This document shows, piece after piece, positions 44,995 through 55,764 of a stretch of 64,000 nucleotides of DNA; position 1 is the first letter of the stretch, and the number at the start of each line of letters is the position of its first letter. The DNA lies in contig NC_015564.1 in the NCBI RefSeq assembly GCF_000214175.1, positions 310,001 through 374,000 of the forward strand, read 5' to 3'. The position numbers and the translations under genes are program-made. The stretch comes from Hoyosella subflava DQS3-9A1. Lineage in GTDB: Bacteria > Actinomycetota > Actinomycetes > Mycobacteriales > Mycobacteriaceae. The notes under the pieces were generated by a model. It made no database searches. It was not told the origin of the DNA and saw only the letters and a list, made by a program, of their open reading frames with translations.

Positions 44995-45786
44995 GTGGTA
45001 CCAGATCTGGGGCTTGACGATCTTGGCGGAGTCGGCGATCCAATCGTGCTGATGCACGGCCTCATGGGCCGACGGACAACCTGGCGCCACCATGTCCCGT
45101 GGCTGCGCAGCTACGGGCACGTTTATGCCTATGACGCCCGGTTTCACCGGGGACGTGACGCCGATGATCCCAGCGCGGTGAGTGAATCGGAGATCCGGAC
45201 CGAAGCCTTTGTTGCTGAACTCGCTTCGATCTTGCGGCACGTGAGTCTTGTCGAAGGCCCGGCAACGCTTGTGGGCCATTCCATGGGCAGCCTGCATGCC
45301 TGGTGCGCTGCGGCAGCTTTCCCCGAACTGATACGCGCAGTCGTCGTCGAGGACATGGCGCCTGATTTTCGCGGTAGGACGACACAACCGTGGGATAGCT
45401 GGTTCGACTCCTGGCCAGTCGACTTCACCGATCCGCGTGATGTGTTCACCATGTTCGGGCCAGTCGCGGGCCAGTATTTTCTCGACTCTTTTGACCGCAC
45501 CACTTCAGGCTGGCGACTGCACGGACACATTCCCGTGTGGCGCGCGATCGCTGCGCACTGGGGTACCCGCGACTACTGGGCACAGTGGAAGAGCGTTCAA
45601 GCCCCCGCACTCCTTCTGGAAGGGGAGTGGAGCCTCACCCCACCAGGTCAGATGCGCGAGATGTACATGGTCTCCCGGCCGGCGCCCTCCAGGTACCTCA
45701 AGGTCCCGGGTACAGCGCACCTCATCCACGATGAAGCGCCGCAGACGTATCGCGGCGCGGTCGAAGCGTTCCTCGCGGGTCTCTAG
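44995..45786 (+). CDS. Alpha/beta hydrolase (Rv3591c counterpart)
   Basis: 263 residues. Nucleophile Ser in VGHSMGSLHAW (about 95), oxyanion region LMHGLMGRRTTW, and a likely catalytic His in GTAHLIHDEAP (about 240). Substrate unknown. GTG 44995. Divergent from mhuD with 33 bases between starts, convergent with mutY overlapping by 4 bases. Confidence 0.85.
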   Translation: MVPDLGLDDLGGVGDPIVLMHGLMGRRTTWRHHVPWLRSYGHVYAYDARFHRGRDADDPSAVSESEIRTEAFVAELASILRHVSLVEGPATLVGHSMGSLHAWCAAAAFPELIRAVVVEDMAPDFRGRTTQPWDSWFDSWPVDFTDPRDVFTMFGPVAGQYFLDSFDRTTSGWRLHGHIPVWRAIAAHWGTRDYWAQWKSVQAPALLLEGEWSLTPPGQMREMYMVSRPAPSRYLKVPGTAHLIHDEAPQTYRGAVEAFLAGL

Positions 45787-46655
45787 CCGGCTTCACCAGC
45801 AAGCGCGAACAGTCCCTGTGCGGTCTGTTCGACCAGACCGTCTTCGAGGAGCGAGCCCAGCGCGCGATCGCGTTGCGTCGGGTCGTTCAGCCACACGGCG
45901 TCGATGCGACCTCGATCAACGGGGCCATTTGCGCCACGGAGCACATCGAGTATGCGTCCGCGCACTTGGCGGTCCGTGCCCGCGTATCGCTGGGTACGGC
46001 GACGGGGACCGTCATGGGCCGGACGGCCAGCCTGGAGCCATGCGCACGCCGTGACGGGGCAGACCGCGCATTGGGGTGAGCGTGCGGTGCAGACGGTGGC
46101 ACCGAGCTCCATCAACGCGGCCGAGAAAGCCGCACCATTGCGGACGGGCAGGAGCGCGCTCGCGTCATTGAGGTCTCTTTTAGCAGCGGGGCTACCAGGT
46201 TCCGCTCGCCCGTGTACGGCGCGCGCGATAACTCGCCGTACGTTGGTGTCCACGACCGGCACCGACTGGCCGTACGCGAAGCAGGCAACCGCTCGCGCGG
46301 TGTAGTCGCCCACCCCTGGCAATGTCAGGAGGATCTCGACGTCTGCGGGGACCTCATCGTCGTACTGCTGAGCGAGGTGGGAGGCACATTCATGCAGGCG
46401 CAGCGCGCGGCGCGGATAGCCGAGTTTGCCCCAGGCGCGCACCACTTCAGCGGGCGACACAGCGGCGAGCGATGAGGGGCGGGGCCAGCGCTTCACCCAT
46501 TCCTCCCACACTGGTGCGACCCGGGCAACGGGTGTCTGCTGCAGCATGATTTCGCTCATCAGGATCTGCCACCCAGTCACGCCGGGGCGGCGCCACGGGA
46601 GATCGCGTGCTGATTCGCGAAACCATGTTACGAGAACCTCAGCATCAATATTCAT
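45783..46655 (-). CDS. mutY: A/G-specific adenine DNA glycosylase
   Basis: 290 residues. Removes adenine opposite 8-oxoguanine. Glu in LMSEIMLQQTPV, the helix-hairpin-helix LLTLPGVGDYTARAV with catalytic Asp in PVVDTNVRRV, and Cys ligands CTARSPQCAVCPVTAC for a [4Fe-4S] cluster. The last Cys spacing is one residue shorter than in E. coli. ATG 46655 chosen; the frame is open upstream to 46721 without family similarity. Confidence 0.93.
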   Translation of the reverse strand: MNIDAEVLVTWFRESARDLPWRRPGVTGWQILMSEIMLQQTPVARVAPVWEEWVKRWPRPSSLAAVSPAEVVRAWGKLGYPRRALRLHECASHLAQQYDDEVPADVEILLTLPGVGDYTARAVACFAYGQSVPVVDTNVRRVIARAVHGRAEPGSPAAKRDLNDASALLPVRNGAAFSAALMELGATVCTARSPQCAVCPVTACAWLQAGRPAHDGPRRRTQRYAGTDRQVRGRILDVLRGANGPVDRGRIDAVWLNDPTQRDRALGSLLEDGLVEQTAQGLFALAGEAG

Positions 46656-46804
46656 GCACGAATAGCTATTCTTCATCAAGTCTTTACACCTTGCCCGAAC
46701 GCGGGGATTTCGGCCTGTCAACCGGGTGCTTCCCAGCTAGATTGTGAGATTTCTGTAGTTCAGGAGGGGTCACCCCAGCCCGATTAACAGTGCAGAATAG
46801 AAGC

Positions 46805-47437
46805 ATGCCGTCATCCAATCCGGTCTCTGCCTGGAAAGCCCTTAAAGAGGGTAACGAGCGTTTCGTCAGTGGTAAGCCCCTGCACCCCAGTCAGGGGATT
46901 GACGACCGCGCAAAGCTAGTGGACGCCCAGCACCCCACCGCGATCATCTTCGGCTGCGCAGACTCGCGCGTCGCCGCAGAAATCATATTTGACCAGGGCC
47001 TCGGGCAAATGTTCGTGATTCGCACCGCAGGCCACGTCGTGGATAGCGCGGTCCTCGGATCAATCGAATACGGCGTCGCGGTTCTCAACGTTCCCCTAAT
47101 AGTGGTGCTCGGCCACGATAAGTGTGGTGCGGTAGCGGCAGCGCTGTCAGCGCTTGATGGTGGGGACATGCCAGACGGTTTCGTCCGCGACATCGTCGAG
47201 CGTGTCACGCCGTCGCTGCTTCGCGCGCGCCAGGCCGGGATGACCACGGTTGACGAATTTGAGGCGCAGCATGTCCGGGAGACCTCAAAACTGCTGACTG
47301 GCCGATCCCTAGTGCTTGCAGAGCGGATCGCGGATGGTCGCTGCGCGATCGTTGGTGCCACCTACAATCTGGCTGAAGGGCAGATCAGGCTCCGCACCGT
47401 AGTCGGTGACGTTGGCGACGCCGGCGAAGTTGACTGA
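46805..47437 (+). CDS. Beta-class carbonic anhydrase
   Basis: 210 residues. Zinc ligands in FGCADSRV (Cys, plus the Asp-Arg dyad) and GHDKCGAV (His and Cys). Interconverts CO2 and bicarbonate; the counterpart of Rv3588c. ATG 46805 is six bases after a -10 like CAGAAT (46793-46798), so it is probably leaderless; GTG 46790 would lie upstream of that start. Confidence 0.92.
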   Translation: MPSSNPVSAWKALKEGNERFVSGKPLHPSQGIDDRAKLVDAQHPTAIIFGCADSRVAAEIIFDQGLGQMFVIRTAGHVVDSAVLGSIEYGVAVLNVPLIVVLGHDKCGAVAAALSALDGGDMPDGFVRDIVERVTPSLLRARQAGMTTVDEFEAQHVRETSKLLTGRSLVLAERIADGRCAIVGATYNLAEGQIRLRTVVGDVGDAGEVD

Positions 47438-47552
47438 CGGCTCGGCTGTCGATCCGTCCGGGGACTTCCCGAAACTGAGAGTTCAGCCTCACTGCAGCGA
47501 CACGCGTCGCCCCTAGCGGGCGAGATCGCCTCCCGCGCTTACCGTTAGTGAC

Positions 47553-48344
47553 GTGCACGATCCTCGTTACCCTGCTACCCGGTCTAGGCGCTTGCCGCAC
47601 CCTCCTGAGGTTTATCGGCGTCGCAGGATCGCCGCTGCCGCCATTTTGCTGGTACTCCTCGGTGGGATCATCGCAGGGGTCCTCGTCGGCGTCAGGGCGT
47701 TTGCCGGCTCCGGGGCAGAGGACACGTCTGATGTCCAGGCCTCAGGCACGGAAACGTCAGCCCAGGAAAAACCTGATGAAACAGCCTCTGAGGTGCCGAA
47801 ACGCGATCCAGACGCCCGGGGTGACGATGACGAAGATCTCGACGACGACCTCGATGACGAAGAGGAGGAAGTCAAAGTAGCAGAGGGCCCCTGTGCTGAT
47901 TCGTCGCTTTCAGTGCGGGCGACAATCGACCGCGCGGAGTATCCGATAGGGGACCAGCCGAGGTTTGGTGTGGTCGTGACAAACATCGGTGACACGACAT
48001 GTGCGCGAGATCTGGGGCCAGCGGTTCAGCAGATCTCGGTGCGTGCTGTGGAAAACGATCGCAGAGTGTGGGTCAACACGGACTGCGCACCGACCACTGG
48101 TCGCGACGTGTGGACACTCGCCCCTGGTGATCAGGCGGCTTTCGCCATCACCTGGTCCGGCACCGGCTCGGCTCCCGGATGTTTCGGGCCGCGGGACGCG
48201 GTCGATTCAGGTGTCTACCGGGTGCTCGCCCAAGTGGGTGAAATTTCCGCTGAACCCGTCGAGTTCGCGATTGTCGATCCAGAGGCCACCGAGCCTGAAC
48301 CCGAAGCCGAATCAGCGCCCTCAACGCCGGAGAGCGGACCGTAA
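47553..48344 (+). CDS. Membrane-anchored protein (Rv3587c counterpart)
   Basis: 263 residues: Arg-rich N-terminus, one TM anchor (about 27-49), a long acidic linker (DDDEDLDDDLDDEEEE, about 90-106), then an extracytoplasmic beta-rich domain (112-245) with four Cys that may form two disulfides, and a Glu/Pro tail. Function unknown. GTG 47553. It converges on disA with 4 bases between. Confidence 0.8.
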   Translation: MHDPRYPATRSRRLPHPPEVYRRRRIAAAAILLVLLGGIIAGVLVGVRAFAGSGAEDTSDVQASGTETSAQEKPDETASEVPKRDPDARGDDDEDLDDDLDDEEEEVKVAEGPCADSSLSVRATIDRAEYPIGDQPRFGVVVTNIGDTTCARDLGPAVQQISVRAVENDRRVWVNTDCAPTTGRDVWTLAPGDQAAFAITWSGTGSAPGCFGPRDAVDSGVYRVLAQVGEISAEPVEFAIVDPEATEPEPEAESAPSTPESGP

Positions 48345-48348
48345 CCGA

Positions 48349-49428
48349 TCAGAACTGGTTTTCCAGTGTGGAACCAGCGAGCCGGGAGAGGCCTTCCGAG
48401 ATGTGGCGGGCCCGGAAGCCGCTGATGCCATCCACGGTCTGAAACTCCGTTGAACTCGCGGCCAGTAGTTTTTGCAGGCTGCCGAAGTTCTCGATGAGTC
48501 GTTCGATTTGGCTGAATGGCAGTCGTGGAAGCTGGCTCAGGAGCCGGTAGCCACGAGGCTCGACTGCCGTATCGAGCGTTTCCACTGCGCGGGAGTAGCC
48601 GAGTGCGTGTGCGATTTCCGTCAGATCGAGCAGCGCTCCGTCGGACAGGCTTTCAAGTGCCGCAAGCACACGATCGACCTGCTGATCACTGGGCTGCCCG
48701 CCGCTGCGCACGTAGTCGAGAAGAATGAGGCGGCGAGCGACCTCATTGTCGCCAAGCAACTCTTCGAGTTGCAGCGCGACTTGCCGCCCGCCCGTGCCCA
48801 GTTCAATGACGGAGCGGTCGATCTCGCTCGAGATTCGCCGCACCATTTCGAGCCGCTGAATAACAGTCAGCGCGTCACGAAGGCTGACGAAATCGTCTAT
48901 TTCTGCAACGCCCAGCGCTCGAGTGACCTGGTCGAGTCGCATTCTGTAGCGTTCGAGCGTGGCGATGGCCTGGTTTGCACGGGAGAGAATCGTCGCGGTG
49001 TCCTCCAGGACGTGACGTGTTCCCGCGACGTAAACGCTAGCGATGCTCATCGACTGACTTACCGAAATGACGGGGAAGCCGGTCTGGATCGCGGTGCGCT
49101 CAGCCGTCCGATGGCGAGTGCCGGACTCTTCGGTCGGGATCGTCGAATCCGGAACAAGCTGAACGTTGGCTCGTACGATCCGGGAACCGTCGGTCGAGAG
49201 AACAACCGCACCGTCCATCTTTGCGAGTTCACGAAGCCTCGTGGGCGCGAATTGGATGTCAAGGACGAAACCGCCGTCACATAGGCGTTCGATCGCGTCG
49301 TCGTAGCCCAGGACGATCAGCGCTCCGGTACGTCCGCGGAGAATGCGTTCCAGTGCATCTCTCAGGCCAGTTCCAGGCGCCAGTCGGGCGATTGTGTCGA
49401 CAAGTACCGGCGAGGGATCGAGGGTCAC
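48349..49428 (-). CDS. disA: DNA integrity scanning diadenylate cyclase
   Basis: 359 residues. Makes c-di-AMP from ATP and scans DNA for branched structures. The DAC domain has the DGA motif ([12 protein letters not shown]) and RHR motif ([10 protein letters not shown]), both required for catalysis; the C-terminal HhH DNA-binding domain includes [22 protein letters not shown] 49428 has AGGAAG six bases upstream and gives the M. tuberculosis length; the frame is open to 49485. Downstream of radA on the same strand. Confidence 0.95.
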   Translation of the reverse strand: MTLDPSPVLVDTIARLAPGTGLRDALERILRGRTGALIVLGYDDAIERLCDGGFVLDIQFAPTRLRELAKMDGAVVLSTDGSRIVRANVQLVPDSTIPTEESGTRHRTAERTAIQTGFPVISVSQSMSIASVYVAGTRHVLEDTATILSRANQAIATLERYRMRLDQVTRALGVAEIDDFVSLRDALTVIQRLEMVRRISSEIDRSVIELGTGGRQVALQLEELLGDNEVARRLILLDYVRSGGQPSDQQVDRVLAALESLSDGALLDLTEIAHALGYSRAVETLDTAVEPRGYRLLSQLPRLPFSQIERLIENFGSLQKLLAASSTEFQTVDGISGFRARHISEGLSRLAGSTLENQF

Positions 49429-49550
49429 GGCAACTTCCTGTGCTTCGACAGTTTGTATCACTGCGTGTATCAGCCAATGTGTCACTGGCGAATGAATACG
49501 AACGAGCTTTCCGGCCAGATTACTGGACGACTCCCTGACCCCTCGCCTTC

Positions 49551-51005
49551 TCAGGCCCGGCTGCCCACGAAGCTGAGCTGTGGCCCGGCGCGCGGACTCT
49601 CCGGCGGGGCGGGCTTACCGAGCAGCGTGAGGGCCTCACTGACCGTACTTACCTCGGCCACCGCAACGCCTACTGGGAGTGTGCCGGACCCCGCCGGAAC
49701 GATTGCGTTCGTGAAGCCCAGACGCGCGGCTTCCTGGATTCGGCGTGCGACACCTGGCACCGGGCGGATCTCTCCGGCCAGGCCGACTTCACCGAGAACA
49801 ACTGTTCGCGGAGGCAGCACCCGATCGCGTGATCCAGACGCCACGGCTAGTGCGATGGCGAGATCGGCTGCCGGCTCTGTGACTCGCATGCCGCCCACTG
49901 TCGCCGCGTAAACCTCGGAGCCGGCAAGCGACAGCGCACAACGGCGTTCGAGGACGGCGAGGATCATGGCGACTCGAGCGGAATCGAGGCCGCTGACAGC
50001 GCGCCGCGGTGAGGGGATGCCGTTGCCCGCCACCAGTGCTTGAACTTCTCCGAGCAAAGGCCGTTTACCGTCCATCGCTACAGTGATGGAAGTGCCTGGC
50101 ACCGTGTCGTTGTGGTGATGGAGGAACAATCCCGACGGGTCGCTGACTTCGGCTATCCCGTTTTCTCGCAGTTCGAAGCAGCCAACTTCGTCAGTTGCTC
50201 CGAAACGGTTCTTCACGCCCCGAACCATTCGGAGCGTCGAGTTCTTGTCACCTTCGAAATGAAGGACCACGTCGACTAGGTGCTCGAGTGCGCGGGGACC
50301 GGCGATGGATCCGTCCTTGGTGACGTGTCCGATGAGCAGCACCGCGATTCCTGAAGTCTTCGCGAGATGCGTCAGCGCGCTCGTAACGGCGCGCACTTGC
50401 GTGACACCTCCGGTGATGCCTTCAACGTCAGCGGCGCGCATCGTCTGCACCGAATCGACGATCAGCAGACCGGGCCGCACCTGCTCGACATGCCCGAGGA
50501 TTGTCGCAAGGTCTGATTCCGCCGCGATCATCACGCGTTCGTGCAGCGCATCGGTGCGTTCCGCGCGCAGACGGACCTGTCCTGCGGATTCTTCACCGGT
50601 CACGTACAAGGCCACATCGCGGGCCGCCCATTGCCGCACCACCTCGAGGAGCAGCGTCGACTTGCCCACCCCAGGTTCACCGGCAAGAAGAATGACCGCG
50701 CCAGGTACGACGCCACCCCCAAGTACGCGATCGAGTTCCGAGATTCCGGTCGGCTGAGCTTTAGCCTCCGTTCCCTCAACATCCACGATCCGGACCGCAG
50801 GCGTCGAGGGCAGCAATCCGCCGGTGCTCGAGGCGACGCGCGCCTCCGGCAGCGCTGACCGTTGCAGCGCCGATCTCTGGAGCGACGACAACGCGGGAGC
50901 TTCTTCGATCGACCCCCAGGCGCCACACTCGGGGCATCGCCCGGCCCACTTGACCAGGACGTGCTGACATGCCGAACACCGGAAGTTCGTCTTGGGTCTC
51001 ACCAC
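49551..51005 (-). CDS. radA: DNA repair protein RadA
   Basis: 484 residues. A RecA-like helicase aiding branch migration. N-terminal zinc finger C-x2-C...C-x2-C ([10 protein letters not shown]...GRCPECGAW), Walker [10 protein letters not shown] (about 109), the RadA motif KNRFG (about 268) and a C-terminal Lon-protease-like domain. The start is one of two adjacent GTG codons (51005 or 51002). Pairing with disA links repair and c-di-AMP signalling. Confidence 0.95.
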   Translation of the reverse strand: MVRPKTNFRCSACQHVLVKWAGRCPECGAWGSIEEAPALSSLQRSALQRSALPEARVASSTGGLLPSTPAVRIVDVEGTEAKAQPTGISELDRVLGGGVVPGAVILLAGEPGVGKSTLLLEVVRQWAARDVALYVTGEESAGQVRLRAERTDALHERVMIAAESDLATILGHVEQVRPGLLIVDSVQTMRAADVEGITGGVTQVRAVTSALTHLAKTSGIAVLLIGHVTKDGSIAGPRALEHLVDVVLHFEGDKNSTLRMVRGVKNRFGATDEVGCFELRENGIAEVSDPSGLFLHHHNDTVPGTSITVAMDGKRPLLGEVQALVAGNGIPSPRRAVSGLDSARVAMILAVLERRCALSLAGSEVYAATVGGMRVTEPAADLAIALAVASGSRDRVLPPRTVVLGEVGLAGEIRPVPGVARRIQEAARLGFTNAIVPAGSGTLPVGVAVAEVSTVSEALTLLGKPAPPESPRAGPQLSFVGSRA

Positions 51006-51103
51006 GGCGATGAGCCTAGGCGAGTGGTCTGACAGAAGCGCGTGTCAGCGCCGCAGGCCCCAGGATCGATAGGAAACCGTAGTCACGTGCAGACCAGCAA
51101 TAA

Positions 51104-51739
51104 CTAGTGATCGTCACTGGGTACGTAGGTGCGCTTTGCGGCGGGGCCTGGCTCGATCGGCACGTCCACCACAATGTCGCCAGCTTCTTCGAACGTGAAG
51201 GTGAACGGCGTGGCGATCCCGGGCCGTACCGCAGAACTCATGTTCGTTACTTCCACCGTGATCTGGCTAGCCGCTGGCCCGAACGTCGCAGCTTCATCAT
51301 CTTCAGCGGAAAGTTGCAGAGCTGGTGTGCCAGAGCGCAGCACGCCGCCCGCAGGGATCGTGGTGTCATCACCCTCAATTGACACCTGCGCGTCGAACGA
51401 CTCGATGCTCGCGAGTGTGTCCGACCCCGAAGGGCTGAGGTTGACGATCGTGAACACCAATTGGCCCGAGGTCGCGGGATCGATCGGGTACTGCTCGGCG
51501 TCCTCGTACGCGATGTAAACGTTGCGGAGGAGCAGGGAACCGAAGTCAACGTTGTTGCCCGTGATTGTCGGCGTCGTCACGCCTGTCTGCGTCACCTGGC
51601 CAGCGCCGCAGCCCGTCAGTGCGAGGGCGGCACCAGCGCCCAGTGCAGCCAGCGCGGCGGTAAGCCGCGTGACTCGGGTGCGGGAACGCAGGCGAGGCGC
51701 GCCGAAAGCAGCATTGTGCTGGGCGGTAGACGACGTCAC
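51104..51739 (-). CDS. lpqE: LpqE-like lipoprotein
   Basis: 211 residues. Arg-rich start, hydrophobic segment (25-42) and lipobox LTGC at about residue 44, so lipid-anchored outside the membrane. The mature part is beta-rich with NNVDFGSLLLRNVYIAYED. Function unknown; same position as Rv3584, divergent from carD. Confidence 0.85.
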   Translation of the reverse strand: MTSSTAQHNAAFGAPRLRSRTRVTRLTAALAALGAGAALALTGCGAGQVTQTGVTTPTITGNNVDFGSLLLRNVYIAYEDAEQYPIDPATSGQLVFTIVNLSPSGSDTLASIESFDAQVSIEGDDTTIPAGGVLRSGTPALQLSAEDDEAATFGPAASQITVEVTNMSSAVRPGIATPFTFTFEEAGDIVVDVPIEPGPAAKRTYVPSDDH

Positions 51740-51859
51740 GTTTCAGTCCTCCCGGGCTTCAGGTATCGATGGAGTCGCCTCCGCGCGCAGCACAATTCTC
51801 GGCGCGGCAGAAGCTACTTCACTAGGCAGCGTAGTAGGCGCCCTCAGCTGCCGCGCACG

Positions 51860-51888
51860 GAGGGTCCCTAACTTGAGGGTCCCTAACT
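51860..51888. repeat. Tandem 14-base direct repeat
   Basis: GAGGGTCCCTAACT occurs at 51860-51873 and 51875-51888, one base apart. It lies in the lpqE/carD gap and could be a regulator site or a slip duplication. Confidence 0.6.
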
Positions 51889-52060
51889 GGGCAGGGCCCG
51901 AATGCGTCCGCGGGCGGGGCACGCCGCCAGTTGTCCTGGTGGCTGCCGTGCTGCAGCCCGTGCGTTCATTTCCGGCGTTTCCGGCGTAACGGAACGTTTC
52001 CGTAGCTGCGAGAGCGCTACCGATCGGTAGGTGACGTTTGCAGCTGCTTGCGGGAATGAC

Positions 52061-52094
52061 TGCAGGTCAGGGACATGGAAGTCCCTGACCTGCA
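52061..52094. repeat. 14-bp hairpin upstream of the carD promoter
   Basis: TGCAGGTCAGGGAC pairs perfectly with GTCCCTGACCTGCA across a 6-base loop. No T tract follows. It lies about 30 bases before the carD -10. Confidence 0.7.
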
Positions 52095-52125
52095 ACGACG
52101 CCATCCGTAACGGGCCAGCTCGTGT

Positions 52126-52644
<519 letters not shown>

Positions 52645-52669
52645 CCTGTCTGAACTGACAAGTTTTCCA

Positions 52670-52705
52670 GGGCGCTCCCCAAGGCTATTCCTTGGTGGGG
52701 CGCCC
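52670..52705 (+). terminator. Terminator after carD
   Basis: GGGCGCTCCCCAAGG pairs with CCTTGGTGGGGCGCCC (one bulge), followed by GTTTCTG. Confidence 0.75.
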
Positions 52706-52795
52706 GTTTCTGTTCCAGGTGGCAAGCCCACAGGCCCTAGGGGCGTGCATTCAGGTGAGCACGCCACAGCATCTGTGCCACGCTAGGGTAGGCCG

Positions 52796-53266
52796 ATGAT
52801 GCGTGTGGGAATCGGAACTGACGTCCATCCCATCGAGCCAGGGAGACCGTGCTGGGTGGCCGGTCTGTTGTTCGAGGGTGAGTCCGGTTGTGCTGGTCAT
52901 TCAGATGGCGATGTAGCCGCGCATGCTTTGTGCGATGCGGTGCTTTCGGCTGCTGGCCTGGGTGACCTTGGATCAGTTTTCGGCACGGGCCGCCCGGAAT
53001 GGTCGGGCGCAAGCGGTGCGCAACTTCTCACCGAAGTGCGCCGGCTCGTGGGTGTCGCCGGTATGACGGTGGGTAACGCTGCAGTGCAGATCATTGGTAA
53101 CCGACCGCGGGTCGGTCCACGCCGTGCCGAAGCAGAAAGGGTCCTGTCCGGCATCTTGGGTGCACCAGTTTCAGTCTCGGCGACGACGACCGACGGCCTG
53201 GGTCTCACAGGGCGCGGGGAAGGCATGGCCGCCGTTGCGACCGCACTGGTGGAGACCGAAGCATAG
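52796..53266 (+). CDS. ispF: 2-C-methyl-D-erythritol 2,4-cyclodiphosphate synthase
   Basis: 156 residues, fifth enzyme of the MEP isoprenoid pathway. Zinc ligands in GTDVHPIE (Asp8 and His10) and GHSDGDV; C-terminal [17 protein letters not shown] 52796 or 52799. A -10 TAGGGT (52784-52789) six bases upstream suggests a leaderless transcript of its own. Its normal partner ispD is not beside it. Confidence 0.93.
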   Translation: MMRVGIGTDVHPIEPGRPCWVAGLLFEGESGCAGHSDGDVAAHALCDAVLSAAGLGDLGSVFGTGRPEWSGASGAQLLTEVRRLVGVAGMTVGNAAVQIIGNRPRVGPRRAEAERVLSGILGAPVSVSATTTDGLGLTGRGEGMAAVATALVETEA

Positions 53267-53321
53267 CTCGCGCCGCCTGTCAGATTCGGATGTGCGTCAC
53301 TACACCAAGTAGGATTCCGCC

Positions 53322-54728
53322 GTGACCTCGCCGACCTTGCGCCTTTTCGACACCGAGTCGCGGACCCTGCGCGACTTCACGCCCCTCACGCCGGGGAAGG
53401 TGTCGGTGTACCTGTGCGGTGCCACGGTGCAGGGTGAACCACACATCGGTCATGTGCGCAGCGGAGTTGCCTTTGATGTGCTGCGACGCTGGCTTAGCGC
53501 GCAGGGATACGACGTGACATTCGTGCGCAATGTCACCGATATCGACGACAAAATCCTTACCAAGGCGGCCGAGGCTGGCCGTCCCTGGTGGGAATGGGCG
53601 ACGACTTACGAGCGTGCCTTCGAGAGGGCATACGATCAGCTCGGGGTGTTGCCCCCGTCCGTGGCGCCGCGCGCCACGGGACACATCACCCAGATGATCG
53701 AGATGATCGAGCGTCTCATCGAGCGTGGTCATGCCTACGCCGCTGGCGGTGACGTGTACTTCGACGTGCGTAGCTTCGCTGAGTACGGAGCGCTGTCAGG
53801 TCACAGGCTCGATGACGTCCACCAAGGTGAGGGCGCGGGACTCCATAAGCGGGATCCACGTGACTTCACGTTGTGGAAGGCTGCGAAGCCGGGCGAACCA
53901 TCGTGGCCGACCCCATGGGGTCCGGGCCGCCCCGGCTGGCATCTGGAATGTTCGGCCATGGCCTCCGCCTATTTGGGACCAGAGTTCGATATCCACTGCG
54001 GAGGCCTCGACTTGGTTTTCCCGCACCACGAGAATGAGATCGCACAGAGCCGGGCAGCGGGGGATCGCTTTGCGCAGCACTGGCTGCACAATGGGTGGGT
54101 CACCCTCGGCGGTGAAAAAATGTCAAAGTCGCTGGGCAATACTCTGTCTATCCCCGCGGTGCTAGAGCGGGTCCGGCCGCAGGAGCTTCGCTACTACCTT
54201 GGAAGCGCGCATTACCGGTCGATGCTCGAGTATTCCGAGCATGCGCTGCAGGAATCGGCCTCAGCGTACCGGCGAATTGAGGCATTCTTCAGCCGGGTAG
54301 AGCGGCGGGCCGGTGCGGTTTCAGTGGGCCCTTGGACGGACGCATTCGAGGCCGCACTTAACGACGATCTGGGAGTGCCCGCGGCGTTGGCTGAAATCCA
54401 CCACACGGTAGGTAACGCCAACACCGCACTCGAATCCGGAGATGGCGAGAAGGCGCGTGTACTCGCGAGCCAGGCGCGGGGAATGCTCGGCATTCTCGGC
54501 GTCGACCCACTCGACGAACACTGGCACGAGATCGGTGACGCTGGCGACGGAGCGGCGCTCGCTGCCCTCGACGTACTAGTGAGGGCGGAACTCGAGCGCA
54601 GACAGCAAGCTCGCGTCGATAAAGACTGGGCATTGGCCGACGACATCAGGGACCGGCTATTCGCCGTCGGTATTGAAATCACGGACACTCCAGCAGGGCC
54701 AGAATGGGCATTGAAGACTGACCGCTGA
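53322..54728 (+). CDS. cysS: Cysteinyl-tRNA synthetase
   Basis: 468 residues, class I synthetase. HIGH motif in [14 protein letters not shown] in [10 protein letters not shown], and zinc ligands including the Cys in YLCGATV, Cys in HLECSAMA and His/Glu in [14 protein letters not shown] 53322. Next comes rlmB after 24 bases, as in M. tuberculosis. Confidence 0.96.
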   Translation: MTSPTLRLFDTESRTLRDFTPLTPGKVSVYLCGATVQGEPHIGHVRSGVAFDVLRRWLSAQGYDVTFVRNVTDIDDKILTKAAEAGRPWWEWATTYERAFERAYDQLGVLPPSVAPRATGHITQMIEMIERLIERGHAYAAGGDVYFDVRSFAEYGALSGHRLDDVHQGEGAGLHKRDPRDFTLWKAAKPGEPSWPTPWGPGRPGWHLECSAMASAYLGPEFDIHCGGLDLVFPHHENEIAQSRAAGDRFAQHWLHNGWVTLGGEKMSKSLGNTLSIPAVLERVRPQELRYYLGSAHYRSMLEYSEHALQESASAYRRIEAFFSRVERRAGAVSVGPWTDAFEAALNDDLGVPAALAEIHHTVGNANTALESGDGEKARVLASQARGMLGILGVDPLDEHWHEIGDAGDGAALAALDVLVRAELERRQQARVDKDWALADDIRDRLFAVGIEITDTPAGPEWALKTDR

Positions 54729-54752
54729 CGGTCAGTGAGAAACGGGGACATC

Positions 54753-55724
54753 ATGGCGGGTAATTCACGCCGGCAAGGCGCAGTGCGCAAAGCAGGGTCG
54801 AAGAAAGGCGCGACCAAAGGTTCGGGCGGCAAGCGGAAACGCGGGCTGTCCGGTCGGGGCGCCACCCCGCCCGCCGAGATGCGCGTCGGCCACCCGGCAG
54901 CCCGGCGTGCGGCGGCAGCGGCGCGGCTGAAGCAGAGCAAGTCACACACCGAGGCGGCGCGCAAGCGTGCGGCTGAGGGCCCCGAACTCGTGCTCGGACG
55001 TAACCCGGTGGTCGAGTGCCTTCGCGCGGGCGTGCCTGCCACAGCGTTGTTCCTCGCTGTTGGCAGCGAGCCCGACGAGCGGGTCACCGAGGCGGTTCAC
55101 TACGCGGGCGAGCGTGGAATCTCCATCCTCGAGGTGCCGCGCGGCGACCTCGACAAGATGACGACGAACGGCCTGCATCAGGGCATTGCGCTCCAGGTGC
55201 CGCCCTATCAGTATGCGCATCCCGAGGAGCTGATCGACGCCAGCCGTAGTAGCGACGAACCTGGTCTAGTGGTGGCGCTCGACAACATCACGGACCCACG
55301 GAACCTGGGCGCGGTGATTCGCTCAACTGGCGCATTCGGCGGGAACGGTGTCCTGATTCCTGAGCGACGCTCGGCAAGCGTCACTGCGGTCGCATGGCGG
55401 ACGAGCGCGGGCGCTGCGGCCCGTGTGCCGGTCGCGCGGGCAACGAACCTGACGCGCGCCCTGAAAGCATTCGCTGAAAGCGGATACTTCATCGCGGGGC
55501 TCGACTCCGAGGGAGCTGTATCCCTAGATGAGTTCACGAGCACAGATATGCCGCTTGTGGTGGTCGTGGGTTCCGAGGGTAAGGGGCTTTCCCGGCTCGT
55601 GAAGGAAACGTGCGACGTCATCGTGAGCGTGCCCATGGCTGGTGATGTGGAATCACTCAATGCGTCAGTCGCTGCGGGTGTGGTCCTCGCTGACATTGCA
55701 CGGCAGCGCCGCCAGTCGCAGTAA
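54753..55724 (+). CDS. rlmB: 23S rRNA 2'-O-ribose methyltransferase, SpoU/TrmH family
   Basis: 323 residues. A basic, disordered N-terminus (about 1-75, Arg/Lys/Gly-rich), a substrate-binding domain ([15 protein letters not shown]) and the SPOUT domain with its knot motifs: [27 protein letters not shown] and [15 protein letters not shown] 54753 is chosen (MAGNSRRQG); the frame is open to 54735. Confidence 0.92.
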   Translation: MAGNSRRQGAVRKAGSKKGATKGSGGKRKRGLSGRGATPPAEMRVGHPAARRAAAAARLKQSKSHTEAARKRAAEGPELVLGRNPVVECLRAGVPATALFLAVGSEPDERVTEAVHYAGERGISILEVPRGDLDKMTTNGLHQGIALQVPPYQYAHPEELIDASRSSDEPGLVVALDNITDPRNLGAVIRSTGAFGGNGVLIPERRSASVTAVAWRTSAGAAARVPVARATNLTRALKAFAESGYFIAGLDSEGAVSLDEFTSTDMPLVVVVGSEGKGLSRLVKETCDVIVSVPMAGDVESLNASVAAGVVLADIARQRRQSQ

Positions 55725-55764
55725 GCGTCGGCTTCTGCTCTGGCGGCGCCACTGTGCACCGGGC

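Noticed and set aside
48472-49284. 270-codon plus frame opposite disA
   Set aside because: disA has both catalytic motifs on minus; the plus frame has none.
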